Of a DNA stretch of 64,000 bases, positions 1-14,200 are shown one piece after another (the stretch's first letter is position 1; each line of letters begins with the position of its first letter). The DNA comes from Priapulus caudatus. Lineage: Eukaryota; Priapulida; Priapulimorpha; Priapulimorphida; Priapulidae. The position numbers and the translations under genes are program-made. The notes beneath the pieces are model-generated. The model ran no database searches. It was given only the letters and a program-made list of their open reading frames with translations, and was not told where the DNA came from. The stretch is from assembly GCF_000485595.1 (NCBI RefSeq), contig NW_014577144.1:473479-537478 (forward strand), read 5' to 3'.

Positions 1-461
1 TAATTGCACTTAAAAACCCAAAGAGACATAGTGCTCATATGATCAATTCTTTATACAACAAACTTGCTAGTCATGCTTTTTGTTAGATACAATAATGTAA
101 CCCAAACACATGATAGGTACGTGTCCTATCCTGTGTTTCAATAAGTGTCCAACCTATCCTGTGTTTGGGTTACATTATTGTATCTAGCTTTTTGCGTATA
201 TAATATTAATAATTAATAATAATATATCCTTGATAATGATGAGTTGATAGTTATCCAATTTTATGAATTCAGAATTTTATTGTAAAAGTATGCTATGTAT
301 TGTATATGATGGTTAATTGCCTAAATAAATAAATGAAAATAAAAATAACGTACAGTTGTCACTTTGACTGTGCCAGTGTCAGTGACTCACTATCACTGAC
401 TGTGCAGTGTAGACTGTAGTGTATGCTGTAAGTCGAATAATTTTTGCCAATTTACTTCCAG
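1..461 (+). other. Probable MDC1 first intron (end only)
   Basis: No coding exon is visible here apart from the palindromic element at 84-186. The stretch ends in a good acceptor (tttacttccag) directly before the FHA-domain exon at 462. The MDC1 start codon and the acidic N-terminus expected from the family must therefore lie to the left of the window or in an exon too short to recognise. Confidence 0.5.
84..186. mobile_element. Short palindromic MITE (about 103 bp)
   Basis: The two ends, 84-117 and 152-186, are near-perfect reverse complements of about 33 bases. They start TAGATACAATAATG and end CATTATTGTATCTA. The middle repeats the inner part of the right arm. The flanking TA could be a TA target site, but this is not certain. 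It lies upstream of the first visible MDC1 exon, probably in its first intron. Confidence 0.6.
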
Positions 462-1473
462 GTTGGAAACTTGATTGTTCATAAACACAAATCTGGCTTT
501 GAGGCAACAGTTATACCCATATATGAAGGTACTATGATACTTTAATTAATGGGCACAGTTCTTGAGGCTTTTTAGGCAAGCGAAACATACTACAAATACA
601 ATACAAGCTAGATAGTGCATTGTGAAACCGTCTAGATCGCACAAACACGGTGTCGAGTTTGATCATTGACGATCCAACACTGGATCATTTGTGTGTAATT
701 GCCGGTTTATTCGTGCTTTCCAGGCAAAAACGTCATAGGTCGTACTGCAGAAAAATGCGATGTGCACATTCCGGTAAAGCCACTGTCGAAACAACATGCA
801 TGCATCGAGATTCATGGCAGCTCCTGTGTGCTGTATGACATGGGCAGCCGAAACCGCACCAAGCGCCGCGATGTGAGTGAAAAATAGTCAAACCTGTAAA
901 TGAGAGGTATTCAATGGCAATGCTAAAAGTGTCTTTTATAGGCAGCTTTCCACTCTGTAAAAGTTTTCCAATTATGAAGGTTTGACTTTATATAATTTTG
1001 TGAGGCATTTCGAATGCTCCTACAGGATCTAGCATAATCTGATAATTGAGCACTTAGTAAATTAATACATTGAGCACTAGGTGCATGAAGAGCCACATAC
1101 TATTTAGGAAATTCTGTAGGAATGTATAAAAGAATGCTTGGCAAATGGAAATCAAAAGGAATGACGAGGAAGTTGAAATAAATTTGCAGCGAGTTTGTAA
1201 ACTCTCAGTCAGCCATATCAGACTTAGATATCAGTGATTTTTTGATCAAGCTAAAAAGAACTTCGTTTTCATTATATTATTTAACCATAACTGATCACAT
1301 ATCCTTTATTTGCTGTTGCATTATTTTACGGAATCTTTGTGTGCGGCTGACGCATTTTCCCATGTATTATTATTTTCCAGTTGTCGCTAGAGCCATGGGT
1401 ACGCTATGAGCTGCAACATAATGACGGTTTGACCTTTGCCGATGTCACATCTCAATTCCAGCTGCTAAGCAAG
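462..1473 (+). other. MDC1: FHA domain of MDC1, three exons
   Basis: Exons 462-528, 724-872 and 1381-1473 join with phases 1 and 0. They give a fold that starts VGNLIVHK and ends VTSQFQLLSK. The phosphothreonine-binding residues of FHA domains are present: Arg29 in IGR, Ser44-Lys45-Gln46-His47, and Asn66 in GSRNRT (numbered from the first visible residue). In known MDC1 proteins this domain mediates dimerisation and binds phospho-ATM or phospho-CHK2. The family usually has GSxNGT where this protein has GSRNRT. Confidence 0.9.
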
Positions 1474-3394
1474 GTTATTGTTTATAAGATGCTTTGTCTT
1501 CATGAGTATCATATTCATTGTTGCATGTTTCTAATGTTAAATGTCTTGATACATTGGAGAACCAGTTCACTATTTCATACTGTAATTGCGAGTTCATAAT
1601 TCAATCACATTATCGGAATGTTAGTTCGAAATTCAGTGGTACTAGGCTTAGTTCACAATTCCATGCTGTTAAACTTGTTTTGTCGGGAAGTTAGAATCAT
1701 TCTCTCTGGCATTGTCTTCCAAACCGATGCATTGTCAGGAGAGGATTCCATCTGGTAGCGAGTCAGAAACGGACTCAGAGTCTATGTTCAACATGCAACC
1801 ACCAGGTGGCACCTCTGTTGCTTCTAAAGAACTCCAAGCATTAGATTCACAAGTCTATCTCCAGCCAACACAGGTAACAACACTAAATCTTTAACAGAGA
1901 AAGGGAGGTTGCACAGAAGAAAATCACTAGTAAAGCAAGCTGGCACAGGAAACCTTAAATACTTTTCATTAAATTCACTCGATGTGCCTCCTACTATAAC
2001 ATGGTTCGCACAGTCCTTGAAAAGTCCTTGAATTTGAGGGGAGTCATTGAAAAGTACTTGAATTTAGTAAATGTTGATTTTGTGTTTGAAAAGTGCTTGA
2101 ATTTTTATGAAAATGTCCTTGAATTTTTAGAAAGAATCATTGCCTGTAATAAAAAGAAATTTTGTACCATCAATAATGTGCAAACCTCAATAAAAATTGC
2201 GTTAAATGAGCTTAAAAAGCTATAGACACGATAGACAGTTAAATGATGATCACAAATTACAGTAAGTCACTAAAATCAGTCATTAAATCAAGGTATGTTG
2301 TAGAAGTGACAGTGTTTAGAAGGGTTTATTAATGTGATCCAGGTAAGTTTCAGAGGTGACATGCAGTGATTAAGAATGGGGTTATTAAATTAATCCAGGT
2401 ATGTTTTGTTCTGTGTATGAATTCTGATAAAATGTCCTTGAATTTCCAATAAAATGTTCTTGAAAAGTCCTTGAAAGGTCCTTGGAAAAAATTTCAGTCC
2501 TGTATGAACCATGTATAATAATGAGATTAAAATCATCTGATATCTTGCATATCTTTTTTCTCACTCTGATTTAGGCATATGCGTCTGATGGCACGGGGCC
2601 AATATCTGGTTCAGCAGGAAGCAGCATTGAGCAGAGAACAAGCGTAGATAAAGACGGGGCGACCTTTGTAGCGGACACGCCTTATCGGCAACCAGGGAAT
2701 GTAGTCGTGCTGTCTGATAGTGATCCACGCTCTAACCTTCTCGCAAAACAGCTACACGATGGTACCCTTATTGTTACTATTTTTCTCTATATTTTGCTTC
2801 ATATCTGGTGATTTTTGCTTTTTGTTATGAGTTGTGATGTATGATACACGTAATAGCAAGTAAACTAGTGGGTGTAAAGAGTAGTGATATGTCTAGCACT
2901 ATTGTCAGCTGACAGAAGTAAGGCGTTAGTACTGAAAGCACATCGTAGCTGAAATGTGTTAATCCTGTATATATGGTGAAGATAATTTAAGTTCCAGCTT
3001 CCTCCATCTTGGTGCTTATGTGGTCATATTACGATGCGGCGGTGCTAAGCTGTATCATCTGATCACGTTGTGCAGCGAGCAGGGAATGGAAACTTGAAGA
3101 CGATGTCCATAACATCGAGTTTACTTTCTTCTTTCGCACAGTATTCGAGCAACCGACGCAGGCGTTTCCCAGCATGGTGGAGGATTCGGATGTGGAGGCT
3201 GAGGAAAACGATCTGTCGATACTTGATGCTCCCACGAAGCTGTGTATCGGCGGCGACAGTGAGACCGACCACTCGCTGCTATTTGCCGCTGAAACGCAGG
3301 TGCGTTAGATGGCTGCGGTGGCACTGCTGGGGACAGTCAGAGCTTTCTACTCATACGTCCTTTCTCTTTCAGTCTCTCCCCTCCTCTCTCTCTC

Positions 3395-3425
<31 letters not shown>

Positions 3426-6400
3426 GCTCTCTCACTCTCTCTCTTTCTTGCTCTTTCTCTCTGCCTCTTGTCTCTGTCTCTGTCCCTCTCTGTCTCTCTG
3501 TCCCTCTTTGTCTCTCTCTTTCTCTCTCACTTTGTCTCTGTCTCTATATCTCTCTCTGCCTCTCTCTATCTCTCCGTCTCTCATCTTAAAGCAACGGGCT
3601 AAGTATGTGACATAATGTGACATGGCAGTCGCAGACGTATCTATTGCGTGTGTAAACGGTTGACATCGCGGTTGCGTTACTTGCAGCGGCCGTGCGCGGA
3701 GAGTGCGAACGACGACGACAACGCGCGAGTTGCCGATTCTGATGAAGCCAGCAACGAGGAAGCATCGCCGCAGCTTCCCACCGCGCTGCGTGCGGAGAGC
3801 CCTCGCGAGCAAGTCGGCAAGGAGGCATCACGTTTCCACGGCAACCGGCGCGAAGATCAGCAGAACAGTGAGAGGACCAGCGAAGGTAACGATGACGCGG
3901 AGAACGTGGCGCCCACAGATCACGGCGACGCCATTGTCCCTCATGCGGAGAATATCGGGACGCAGCTGGAGGAAGAAGGAGCTGAGAGTGGCGGAGGCGA
4001 GGGCACAGCGGAGAGAGGAGAGGTCGCGGAGAACGAAGGAGGGGTGGACGTGGACGTGACGCTCGTGCCGGGAGAGACGGATGCCAACACAGCTGCGGCT
4101 TCGACGGAGAGCGTGAGTCGTAAACAAGATCAGGAGGAATACAAGGATGGAAAGAGGAGCGCTGATGAAACGATCACCGCTGAGGGAAACGAAGGGAAGC
4201 CGATGGATTCAATGGGAGAGAAGGGACCAGGAAATGACGTTGCAGCTGTTGTGCAGATGCAAGCGGCTAGGGGAGAGAGAGGCGAGCGTGAAATTGTCGG
4301 CGCCCACGACGTGCAAACTAGCGAAAGCCGTGCTGACGGTGGTGACACCTGTAGGCAGCAGCCGCAAGCTGGTCTTGTTGCGACAAGTGGAGTGGTTACC
4401 TCTGCGGATATTAGTGTTGAGATGCAGCATGCTCCTGTAAGCTTCCCCGATACAACTGGACTCGAAGCTACTTGTGCAGAGAATGTTGGTGATGGGGATG
4501 CCATCCCTGAGGCAGATAACCCCGCCCATGATTTTGTTATAGCTGAGACTCAGGATTTTGGCAATGGAGTCCTTGTAGTTGAGACTCAGGATTTTGGCAA
4601 TGGAGACCTTGTAGTTGAGACTCAGGATTTTGGCAATGGAGACCTTGTAGTTGAGACTCAGGATTTTGGCAATGGAGACCTTGTAGTTGAGACTCAGGAT
4701 TTTGGCAATGGACACGTTGTAGTTGAGACTCAAGATTTTGGCAATGGAGACCTTGTAGTTGAGACTCAGATGTTCAAAGAAGATGCAGATAATATCACGA
4801 AAGCAAACGCCACCCAAGAGGGCAGCACTGTAGAAGCAACTGCAGAGGTAGAAGACAAGCAATCATCGATCGCCGAGACTGGTGCAACGAGTGCTGACGT
4901 TGTGACTGAGACTGGCGCTGCGACTGATAGCATCGTGGTTGAGAAGGGTGCTGCGACTGCTGGCACCGTGGTTGAGAAGGGCGCTGCGACTGCTGGCACC
5001 ATGGTTGAGACAGGCGCTGCGACTGCTGGCACCGTGGTTGAGACAGACGCTGCGACTGCTGGCACCCTGGTTGAGACAGACGCTGCGACTGATAGCACCG
5101 TGGTTGAGACAGGCGCTGCGACCGCTGGCACCGTGGTTGAGACGGGCGCCTCGACCGCTGGCACCATGGTTGAGACGGGCGCCGCGACTGCTGACACTAT
5201 GTGCGATGACAGCAGTGATGATGATGACGTCTCCATGCTTCCTCCTCTGGCGAACATCATCGGTAACAGGAGAGGTCCCGTGGAATCTGCCAGGCGGGAT
5301 GATGTCAAACAGGAAGCGCCCAGAAGACAAAACGAGGAGAAACGGGAAGGGGAACTTCCAGCCGACCGGGAGGAGGAGGAGGAGCAGGAAGAGGAGGATG
5401 AGGGTCATGATCTAGCAACACAGGCTTACAGCACAGAAAATGATAGCGATGAGACAGACGAGGAAAGGGTGAGATTCCATCCATGGTCAATATCTGCAGT
5501 TTGCATGCAAAACTGCATGGAATCGTTTGTATAGCTGATTAGGCTCGAGCTTCTAAAATATTTTAAATATGTTATTAATATTTTGCAACTGAAAATAAAA
5601 TAAAATAAAATAATTAATAATTATAAAACTAGTTAAATATGATGAAATATTAATACTATTTTTTATATATATGTTAATATTAAAAATATGAAATTATTGC
5701 TTACTGATAAATGAGCAAATGAGTTAGTTGAGTAAATGCATAAGGGGAAAATATCATGTTTCGGGTGTAGGTCGAGGGATATTTAGATAAGTGTGAGTGA
5801 ACGAGGGTTTTCCTGATTGCTGACTACTGCACATGTTTTTCTATAGGTTGCAGATGATTCTAGCCTCCCTAAACGACAGGAGCTTGACGTGACTAAGGAG
5901 ACTTTTGCTGTTCCTCGTGAGCCTGTCTCCATTGAGACACAGGCGTACGGTGCTGCTACCGGTGACACTGAGACACAAGCGTACGGGGCTGCCACCGGTG
6001 ACACTGAGACACAAGCGTATGGTGCTGCCACCGGTGACACTGAGACACAAGCATACGGATTTGACACCGAGGTAGGTCCAAGTATAAACATTATCTTAGA
6101 CAATTATTTGCAACTGCACGTGGATAATCACTAATAGTATAACAGGTTTACTAGTACTAGCTACAACAATTGTGTGGTGTGGACTAGTGAAATTTAGCAG
6201 TACTATCCCAGTTGTAACAGTGACATGCTTATTGTTTATCGGATTCCAGGTGGAAAGTACAGGTGGCATTATTCAGTGAGCAATAAGGAGGGTTTGTTAT
6301 TCCAGGTTTATTCTAAGGTTCCCCCACAAATGGTAGACATGAAATTTTAAATTACAGAGAGATGCTTGAGAACAGTGGGATGCCGGTGTGAATACAGGGT

Positions 6401-9400
6401 TTGCATGAGTTTTTAAAAGTCTTGGAATTTTAAAATGCCATTTGTCAGATCTGGGAAATCCTGGAAAATAGGGTAGAAATTCTGTTTGGTCTTACAATAT
6501 CTGTGAAAATTAACTTATGTTTATTTGGTCGTTGGTCTTGAGTAGAGAGACAAGAAATCTTTGCTTCATGCAAGTTTGTTCACTGATCATTGCTTGGATG
6601 ATACTACTACTAGGCATGAAGATTGTATTTGGCTAAGAACATTTTTAGAAAATGAACCTTATAATTCCCGGAAACTGAAATAGGTTGAAAAAACTCGAAA
6701 TGCTTTGCAATTAGGTGTACACACCCTGGAATAAATCGCTGCTCCCCACTTTTCTCGGACATTGCCGATTGACACTGGGACGTCCTAGATATCCTACAAC
6801 TCGTTAACTTGACTTCCGGTGTCTTACAGGTGGTGGAGGACAGTTGTCATGACAAGAGCTCATCCGACGAGACGCTGGTGATGTTGGCTCTCCCGGGGCT
6901 TCACACAATCACCAGAATGCGCGCAGCGATCTGCCCACCAGGGGACGCCACCAGTCGCGTTGGCACTTTTGCCAGCAGGGAAGCCATCGCCGCTAACGAC
7001 GGGCAGACGCGACAAAGCGATCGAGCGGGCGTGGGAGAGGAACTCCGCGATGACTCGGGGAAGAAGGGTGAGGGAAGGCTCCTCCGTCACGCAGCGGAGG
7101 AGGTTAGCCAGGAAGTGGCGGTGAGGAAGTCGACTCGAACGCGGCGTGAGACGGTGGCTGCGAAGGCATGGCGCGCATCGACCCCCAAGCCGGCCGGTCG
7201 AGGGCGGCGCGCCGCTGTGCCAAGCCTCACATCGGATGTCAGCAACATGGAAGAGCAGCCCAACGCTGGGGAGGAACTGAGTAGGGAAGTTGGCGTAGTG
7301 ACGGAGACCAAGGACAACCGTGAGGTAGTGGTGCTGGAAAGGGCTGACCCAAAGATCGAGCAAAAGAAAGAAGAGCATGTGGAAGAACCTCAACAACAGA
7401 CGGAAGTGAGTGACCAACCAGACAGGAGCTCACAGGGAGGAACCACCGACAAATGGGAAGAGGATGGCACACATATCGCGAGTACGAGGGGGAGGGAGGC
7501 AACAGAGAGCAAAGCAGGGGACGTCGCGGGGAAGGTCAGAGAAGGAGAGGCATCAGAGAGTCGGGAGCACATTCCTAAAAGGAAGACAAGGGGAAGGAAG
7601 GCTGCAGAGAGCCAAGAGGAGGAGGGTGAGAAAATTGATATTAGTTCATCAAGCAGCCAAGAGAGCTTATTACATACAGTGAAAGCAGTAAAGGCATTGC
7701 ATAATCAGGATGAGACTCCAGCAAGGACAAGACAAGGGAGGAAAGTGTCAGAGACCAGAGACGAGGCCCCAGCACGGAGAACAAGAAGGAGCAGTGTTGC
7801 AGAGAATCAAGAAGTGGTTCCAGCACAGAGAACAAGATGGAGCAATGTTGCAGAGAGTCAAGAAGAGGTCCCAGCACGGAGAACAAGACGTAGCAATGTT
7901 GCAGAGAGTCAAGAAGAGGTCCCAGCGCGGATGAAAAGAGGAAGGAAGACTTCAGAGAGTCGGGAAGAGGTCCCAACAAAGAGGGTGAAAGGTGAAAAGG
8001 TTACAGAGAGACAGGAAGAAGTCCCTGCTAGGGACAGAAGAGGAAGAAAAGCTGTGGCGAATCAAGAGGAAGGGTTACCCATCACCGTGGAAGAATCGGA
8101 GACAGCACAGGGTGAGGAGCCGATCCCTGCTAAGAGGACCAGAGGACGTAAAGTTTCCGAAAGCAACGAGGAAAGTTCCCCATCAGTAACGGACATGGCA
8201 GGTATTCAGATGGAGGGGTCAACGAGGAGGAAGCGAGGGAGGAAGACTGCAGATAGTCAGCTGGAAGGCCCAACAAGAGCGACGCGAGGTAGGCAAGCTT
8301 CCGAGAGTCTGGACGAGGGTTCGCCTATTTGCGTGAAAGAAACGCATGAATTAGCTGCTCAGGAGGAATCACAAGTAAGAACGACGCGAGGAAGAGAGGC
8401 TCAGGAGGAATCGCAAGTAAGAACGATGCGAGGTAGCGAGGCTACGGTGAAAACCCCCGAGGTAGGGTCCCCGAAAAAGGCGACGTTCGAGCAGGCTTCC
8501 GATAGTGACGACAAACCTCGGCCAAGCAGAACGAGAGGTGGTGGTAAACATACGTCTGCGGCGGTGTCGCTGCGCGCGAGGAGAGGAAGACGGAATTCCG
8601 AGACGCCACGGGAGCACAACACGAGCGAGGCGCGCGAAGTAAACTCGCTGGCAGTCGAGACGAGCGAGGCGGAGAGTCAGGAGAGTGGGTCGGAGCGTGC
8701 GAGCAGAGGAAGGAGGACGCTAGAGAGCAGGGAGGCGATCACAGGCAGACCAACGAGCGAGGCGGAGAGTCAGGAGTCGTCACGTGCGAGCAGAGGAAGG
8801 AGGACGCTAGAGAGCAGGGAGGCGATTGCAGGCAGACCAACGAGCGAGGCTGAGAGTCAGGAGAGCGGGTCGTCACATGCGAGCAGAGGAAGGAGGACGC
8901 TAGAGAGCAGGGAGGTGATCGCAGGCAGACCAACGAGCGAGGCGGAGAGTCAGGAGTCGTCACGTGCGAGCAGAGGAAGTAGGACTCTAGAGACCAGGGA
9001 GGTCATCGCAGGCAGACCAACGAGCGAGGCGGAGAGTCAGGAGAGCGGGTCGGCGCGTGCGAGCAGAGGAAGGAGGACTCTAGAGAGCAGGGAGGCGATC
9101 GCAGGCAGACCAACGAGCGAGGCGGAGAGTCAGGAGAGCGGGTCGGAGCGTGCGAGCAGAGGAAGGAGGACTCTAGAGAGCAGGGAGGTCATCGCAGGCA
9201 GACCAACGAGCGGGGGAAGAAACGCGTCTGTTATTAAGGAGGAGGAGAGTCAGTCTAGCGAAGCCCGTTTGAGTGAAGCCACTGACAGCCAGGCTAGTGT
9301 GCTCTCACGCGTGACCAGAGGCAGGAAGACTACCGCTAGCCAACCAGACGTCCCATTCGGCAAACCGAGGGGAAGAAAAGCAGCCAGCACCCTGAAGGCA

Positions 9401-11205
9401 GTTCAGCTAGGACGTATCCAGGCGGAGGCGTCCGGAGCAATCGAAGCGAGCGTCGCACAGGCGGGTGCGTCCCACGGGGACTTGGAGCAGCCCGAGGGTA
9501 GGGGGCGCAAGCGTACCATAGCCGCGCGAGTCGACGACGCAGCAACGGCTGGCGGCGCTAAGCGACAACGGCGGCTCACCGACGCCACGCAGCATCCTGC
9601 GCAGGAGGAGGTTGAGGGGAAGCCGGGCCGGGAGACCGATCCCGGTACGACCACGGAAACCCTCAGCTCTTCTAGGAGGAATCGTTCGCCTGCGAGGCGA
9701 GGCCGTGCTGCCGCTCCCAGCCGGGCGGACGAGAGCACCATGTTGCGCGAGGGCGCCATTCCCGCGCCATCGGGAGGAGCAGCCACGACTCGCCGAGCGT
9801 CGGGGAAAGCCGAGAACCCTGCTGAGCTCGAGGATGCAGGCAGCTCCTCGCAGGAATCCAGGAAGAGAGGAAAACCAACGAAGAGTCAGGTAAAGAACTT
9901 ACGTTGAGTAACGGGTTAGATGTTCACGCACTAGCAACGTTAACTGACCTATCCATCTCGATTCACATGAGTAACCACGCTCTCCCTTGATATTATTACT
10001 AAGTTGGTCAAACCAAACCGGTTTGCAGTTTCTCAACCATGCGCCCAATATTGTCGCCTTTGTGGTACTTTATTGCCAAGCATTGTCTATTAGCACCTCC
10101 AATCCCATCAAAGATCGGTTAGAGTTACCTGCTCATGCCCGGTGGATAGGTCAGTAGGTTAAAGTGTTAGAGCATAAGTTGTCATGTAAATTTTGGTTTC
10201 ACCTGTGCACTACTTAGGCTGATTTTGAGTGACTGGTTTTGAAGTATGTAATGGGATGAAAATCGACAATAGGTATAAAATAATAGGCAGTAGTAGAAAC
10301 GGCGCCTCTCATGTTAGGATGGTTTGTGATTGGCTTGTAGTTGATGCCTCAGTCAACAGCTGTGTGTGGCAGCCTGTATGTGTATCTCATTCATTTATAG
10401 TTTGAATCTGAGCAGCTGCAGCAGCAAGACAGTGCAAGCAGAGTGGAAGAAGAAGGAGAACGAGAGACAGAGCAGAGCAGTCATGGCAGTACAACTGCTG
10501 GACAGGTGATGCATGGCGCGAAATATCCGAACATTCTTGTGGAAGTGCAATCAGGGGTGAATAATAACAAATTGTCATTGACATTGGTTGTATCAATAAA
10601 GACCAGTGATGCTTCAGATGGTTTCTATTCACCATGCTCTTACTTCTTCTCTACATCTACCCACTCTCCCTCACTTTCTCTATCTCTCTCTCTCTCTCTA
10701 TTTTGCTCTCTCTTTTATGTAACTTCATTAAAGACTAGGTCTCGAATCAACTGGGAATCACTTAGAATCAATGCAGATGATAGGTCTCTCTCGTTAGTTG
10801 GAACCTTGTAAACACCGCTCAATTAATGTATTCCCGCGTCAATGACTTTCGTTAAGGTTACATTTTATTAACATGTTGACACAGGAGGTGAAGCGCAGCT
10901 CTCGGCGGTCAACTCGTGCGGATAGACTGTCACTAGACAGCCCATCTGCTAGGCGGGGCAATGCGTCGTCGCCATCGCTGCGCCGGTCTACGCTGCATCA
11001 GGAGAAGCCCCGAGTGCTGTTCACCGGAATCGTCGTTGCGAGACTTGAGAAGGTCAGTGAAGGTCGCGATGGAAGCAGAAGAGTTTGCAGCCAGTCATTG
11101 TTAGATCAGTTTGCACACAGGTCGCAGGGGGAGGGGGGCAATGAATGACTTGCCTCGTATGTACACGCATGCACCTACGCAAGCACTCGTGCGCGCACAC
11201 ACACA

Positions 11206-11276
<71 letters not shown>

Positions 11277-14200
11277 ATACACACACACACAGTCCAGTCT
11301 CGGTCGTGATGTGTGTACACGAACTGACTCTCTCTGTGTTACTGCCAGGTTGTGAAGCATCTAGGAGGGGAGGTTGTTGATACCATCAATGACTGCACAC
11401 ACCTCGTCACCGACAAAGTGAGACGCACATCAAAGTTCCTCTGCCAAGCTGCCAGAGGGCGTCCGATCGTGAACCGCAAGTGGTTAGAGAACAGCAACAG
11501 TGCTGGCATGTTTCTTGGTGAGTGTAGGTACCTTCACTGCGGGACCCCAGTTATATCTGCGAATCATTCCTCATTTCAGCCGACTAAAAAAATAATTGGA
11601 TAGCGTGGTTGGTTGTTAGTTTAGTTATAAAGCTGTACTTTCTGGGAATTTGGGCAATAACTGAAGATATTCTGTATATGGTTTACGCGTTTGTATGCAT
11701 GTGTTCTTACTTCCGCTCAGACCACACCCCTCACCTTGTGAAGGATTCCCAGGCAGAGAAGAAGTTCAAGTTTAACTTGGCTAGAACGCTCTCAGCGGCA
11801 GCAGACAGGGGCCTGTTTACTGGCTATAACATTCACGTGACCCCTGGTGTCGTACCGACGCCCGACCAAATGGGCGAGATTATAGAGTGTGCCGGTGGCA
11901 TATACCTACATGGTAAGACCGGCTTTACTGAAAAAGCTTGTAAATCTATTATTATATTTATTATGTTCCTGATCTGTATACTCATTGTGTAGTTGTTCAT
12001 AGGTCTGTATACTCATTGTGTAGTTGTTCATATCATATCTGTATACTCATTGTGTAGTTGTTCATATCATATTGTATAGCTCCATTGTGTATTGTTCTAT
12101 CATTCTGTATACTGCATTGTGTGTTGTTCATATCATCTCTGTGATATCTCATTCGTGTGTTGTTCATTATCATATCCTGTATTACTCATTGTGTTAGTTG
12201 TTCATGATGCATATCTGTATACTCATTGTGTATGTCATATCTACGTATATCATTGTATTTAATATCATATGTGTATATCATATGTGTAGTTGTTCATATA
12301 TATTGTATATCATTGTGTAGTTGTTAATATCATATCTGTATACCATTGTGTAGTTTGTTGCATATCATATCTAGTATACTCATTGTGTAGTTGTTAAATC
12401 ATTCTGTATATCTCATTGTGTAAGTTTTATATCATATCGTATACTATTGTGTAGTTGTTCATGCATCATATGTGTATACTCATTGTGTAGTTGTTCATAT
12501 CGCATATCTGTATACTCATTGTGTAGTTGTTAATATCATAAATATTATACTCCATTGTGTAGTTGTTTCATATCATATTGTATTACTCATTGTGTAGTTG
12601 TTCATATCATATCTGTATATCATTGGTGGTGCCTTGTTCATCTCATATCTGTATAATCATTGTTAGTTGTTATCATCAGTCTGATACTCATTGTGTAGTT
12701 GTTAACTCGTAATCTTGTTAGTTTTCATCATTTCGTATACTCATTGTGTAAGTTGTTAATAATCTTGTATACTGCATTGTGTAGTTGTTCTCAATACTAT
12801 TGTATACTCTTTGTGAGTTGTTCCATAGGTCTGTTAACTCATTGTGTAGTTGTTATATGAGGTTGTATACTCATTGTGTAGTTTGTTGCATATCAGTATC
12901 TGTATACTCATATGTGTAGTTGTTCATATCATTTTGTATACTCAATTGGTAGTTGTTCATATCTTATCTGTAATACTCATTGTGTAGTTGTCATATCTAA
13001 TATCTGTATACCATTGTGTATTTATGCTTCAGATCATTATCATGTATACTCTATTGTGTAGTTGTTCATAGGTCATTGTATACTCATTGTTGTAGTTTGT
13101 TCGATCATCTAATCTCGTATACTGCATTGTGTGTTGTTCATATATATCTGTATCTGCATCTGTGTTAGTTGTTCATATCATATCTATTATACTCATTGTG
13201 TTAGTTGTTATATCATATCTGGTATACTCATTGGTGTAGGTTGTTCATGATCATATCTGTTAGCTCATTGTGTAGTGTGTTGCATATCATATCTTGTATA
13301 CTCATTGTGGTAGTTGTTCATATCATATCTGTATTACTCATTGTGGTAGTCTTGTTCATATATAATGCTGTATACTCATTGTGTAGTTTGTTCGATAATC
13401 ATATCTGTATACTCATATGTGTAGTTTGTTCATATCATATCTGTATATGGCATTGTGTAGTTGTTCATATCATATCTGTATACTCAATTGTGTAGTTGTT
13501 CCAGAATATATCGTATAACTCATGTGTGTAGTTGTTCATATCATATCTGTATATCATTGTGTAGTTGTTCATATCATATCTGTATACTGCATTGTGAGTT
13601 GTTAATGATCATATCTGTATACTGCATTGGTAGTTGTTCATAATAATATTCTGTATACTCATTGATAGTGTGTTCATATATAATCATGGTATACTCATTG
13701 TGGTAGATTGTTCATATCACTATCTTGTATACTCATTGTGTAGTTGTTCATATCATATATGTTATACTCATTGTGTAGTTGTTCATATATGATGCTGTAT
13801 ACTCCATTGGTGTAGTTGTTACATTAGGATCTGTAATACTCATTGTGTAGTTGTTCATGATCATATGCTGTATTACCTATTGTGTAGTGATTCATATCAT
13901 ATTGTATACTCAATTGTGTAGTTTGCTTCATATCATATCTGTATATCTCATTGTGTAGTTGTTCATATCATTATCTGTATACTCATTGTGTAGTTGTCAT
14001 GATCATAATCTGTATACTCTTGTGTTAGTTGTTCATATCATATCTGTAATACTCATTGTGTAGTTTGTTCATATCATATTGTATATCATTGTGTAGTTGT
14101 TTATTCATATCTGTATACTCATTGTGTAGTTGTTCATATCATATCTGTATACTCATTGTGTAGTTGTTCATATCATATCTGTATACTCATTGTGTAGTTG

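Noticed and set aside
3070-3831. Long open frames on both strands over a CT-rich tract
   Set aside because: They arise from simple-sequence composition in MDC1 intron 6. Only 3142-3299 and from 3687 onward continue the MDC1 frame with splice signals.
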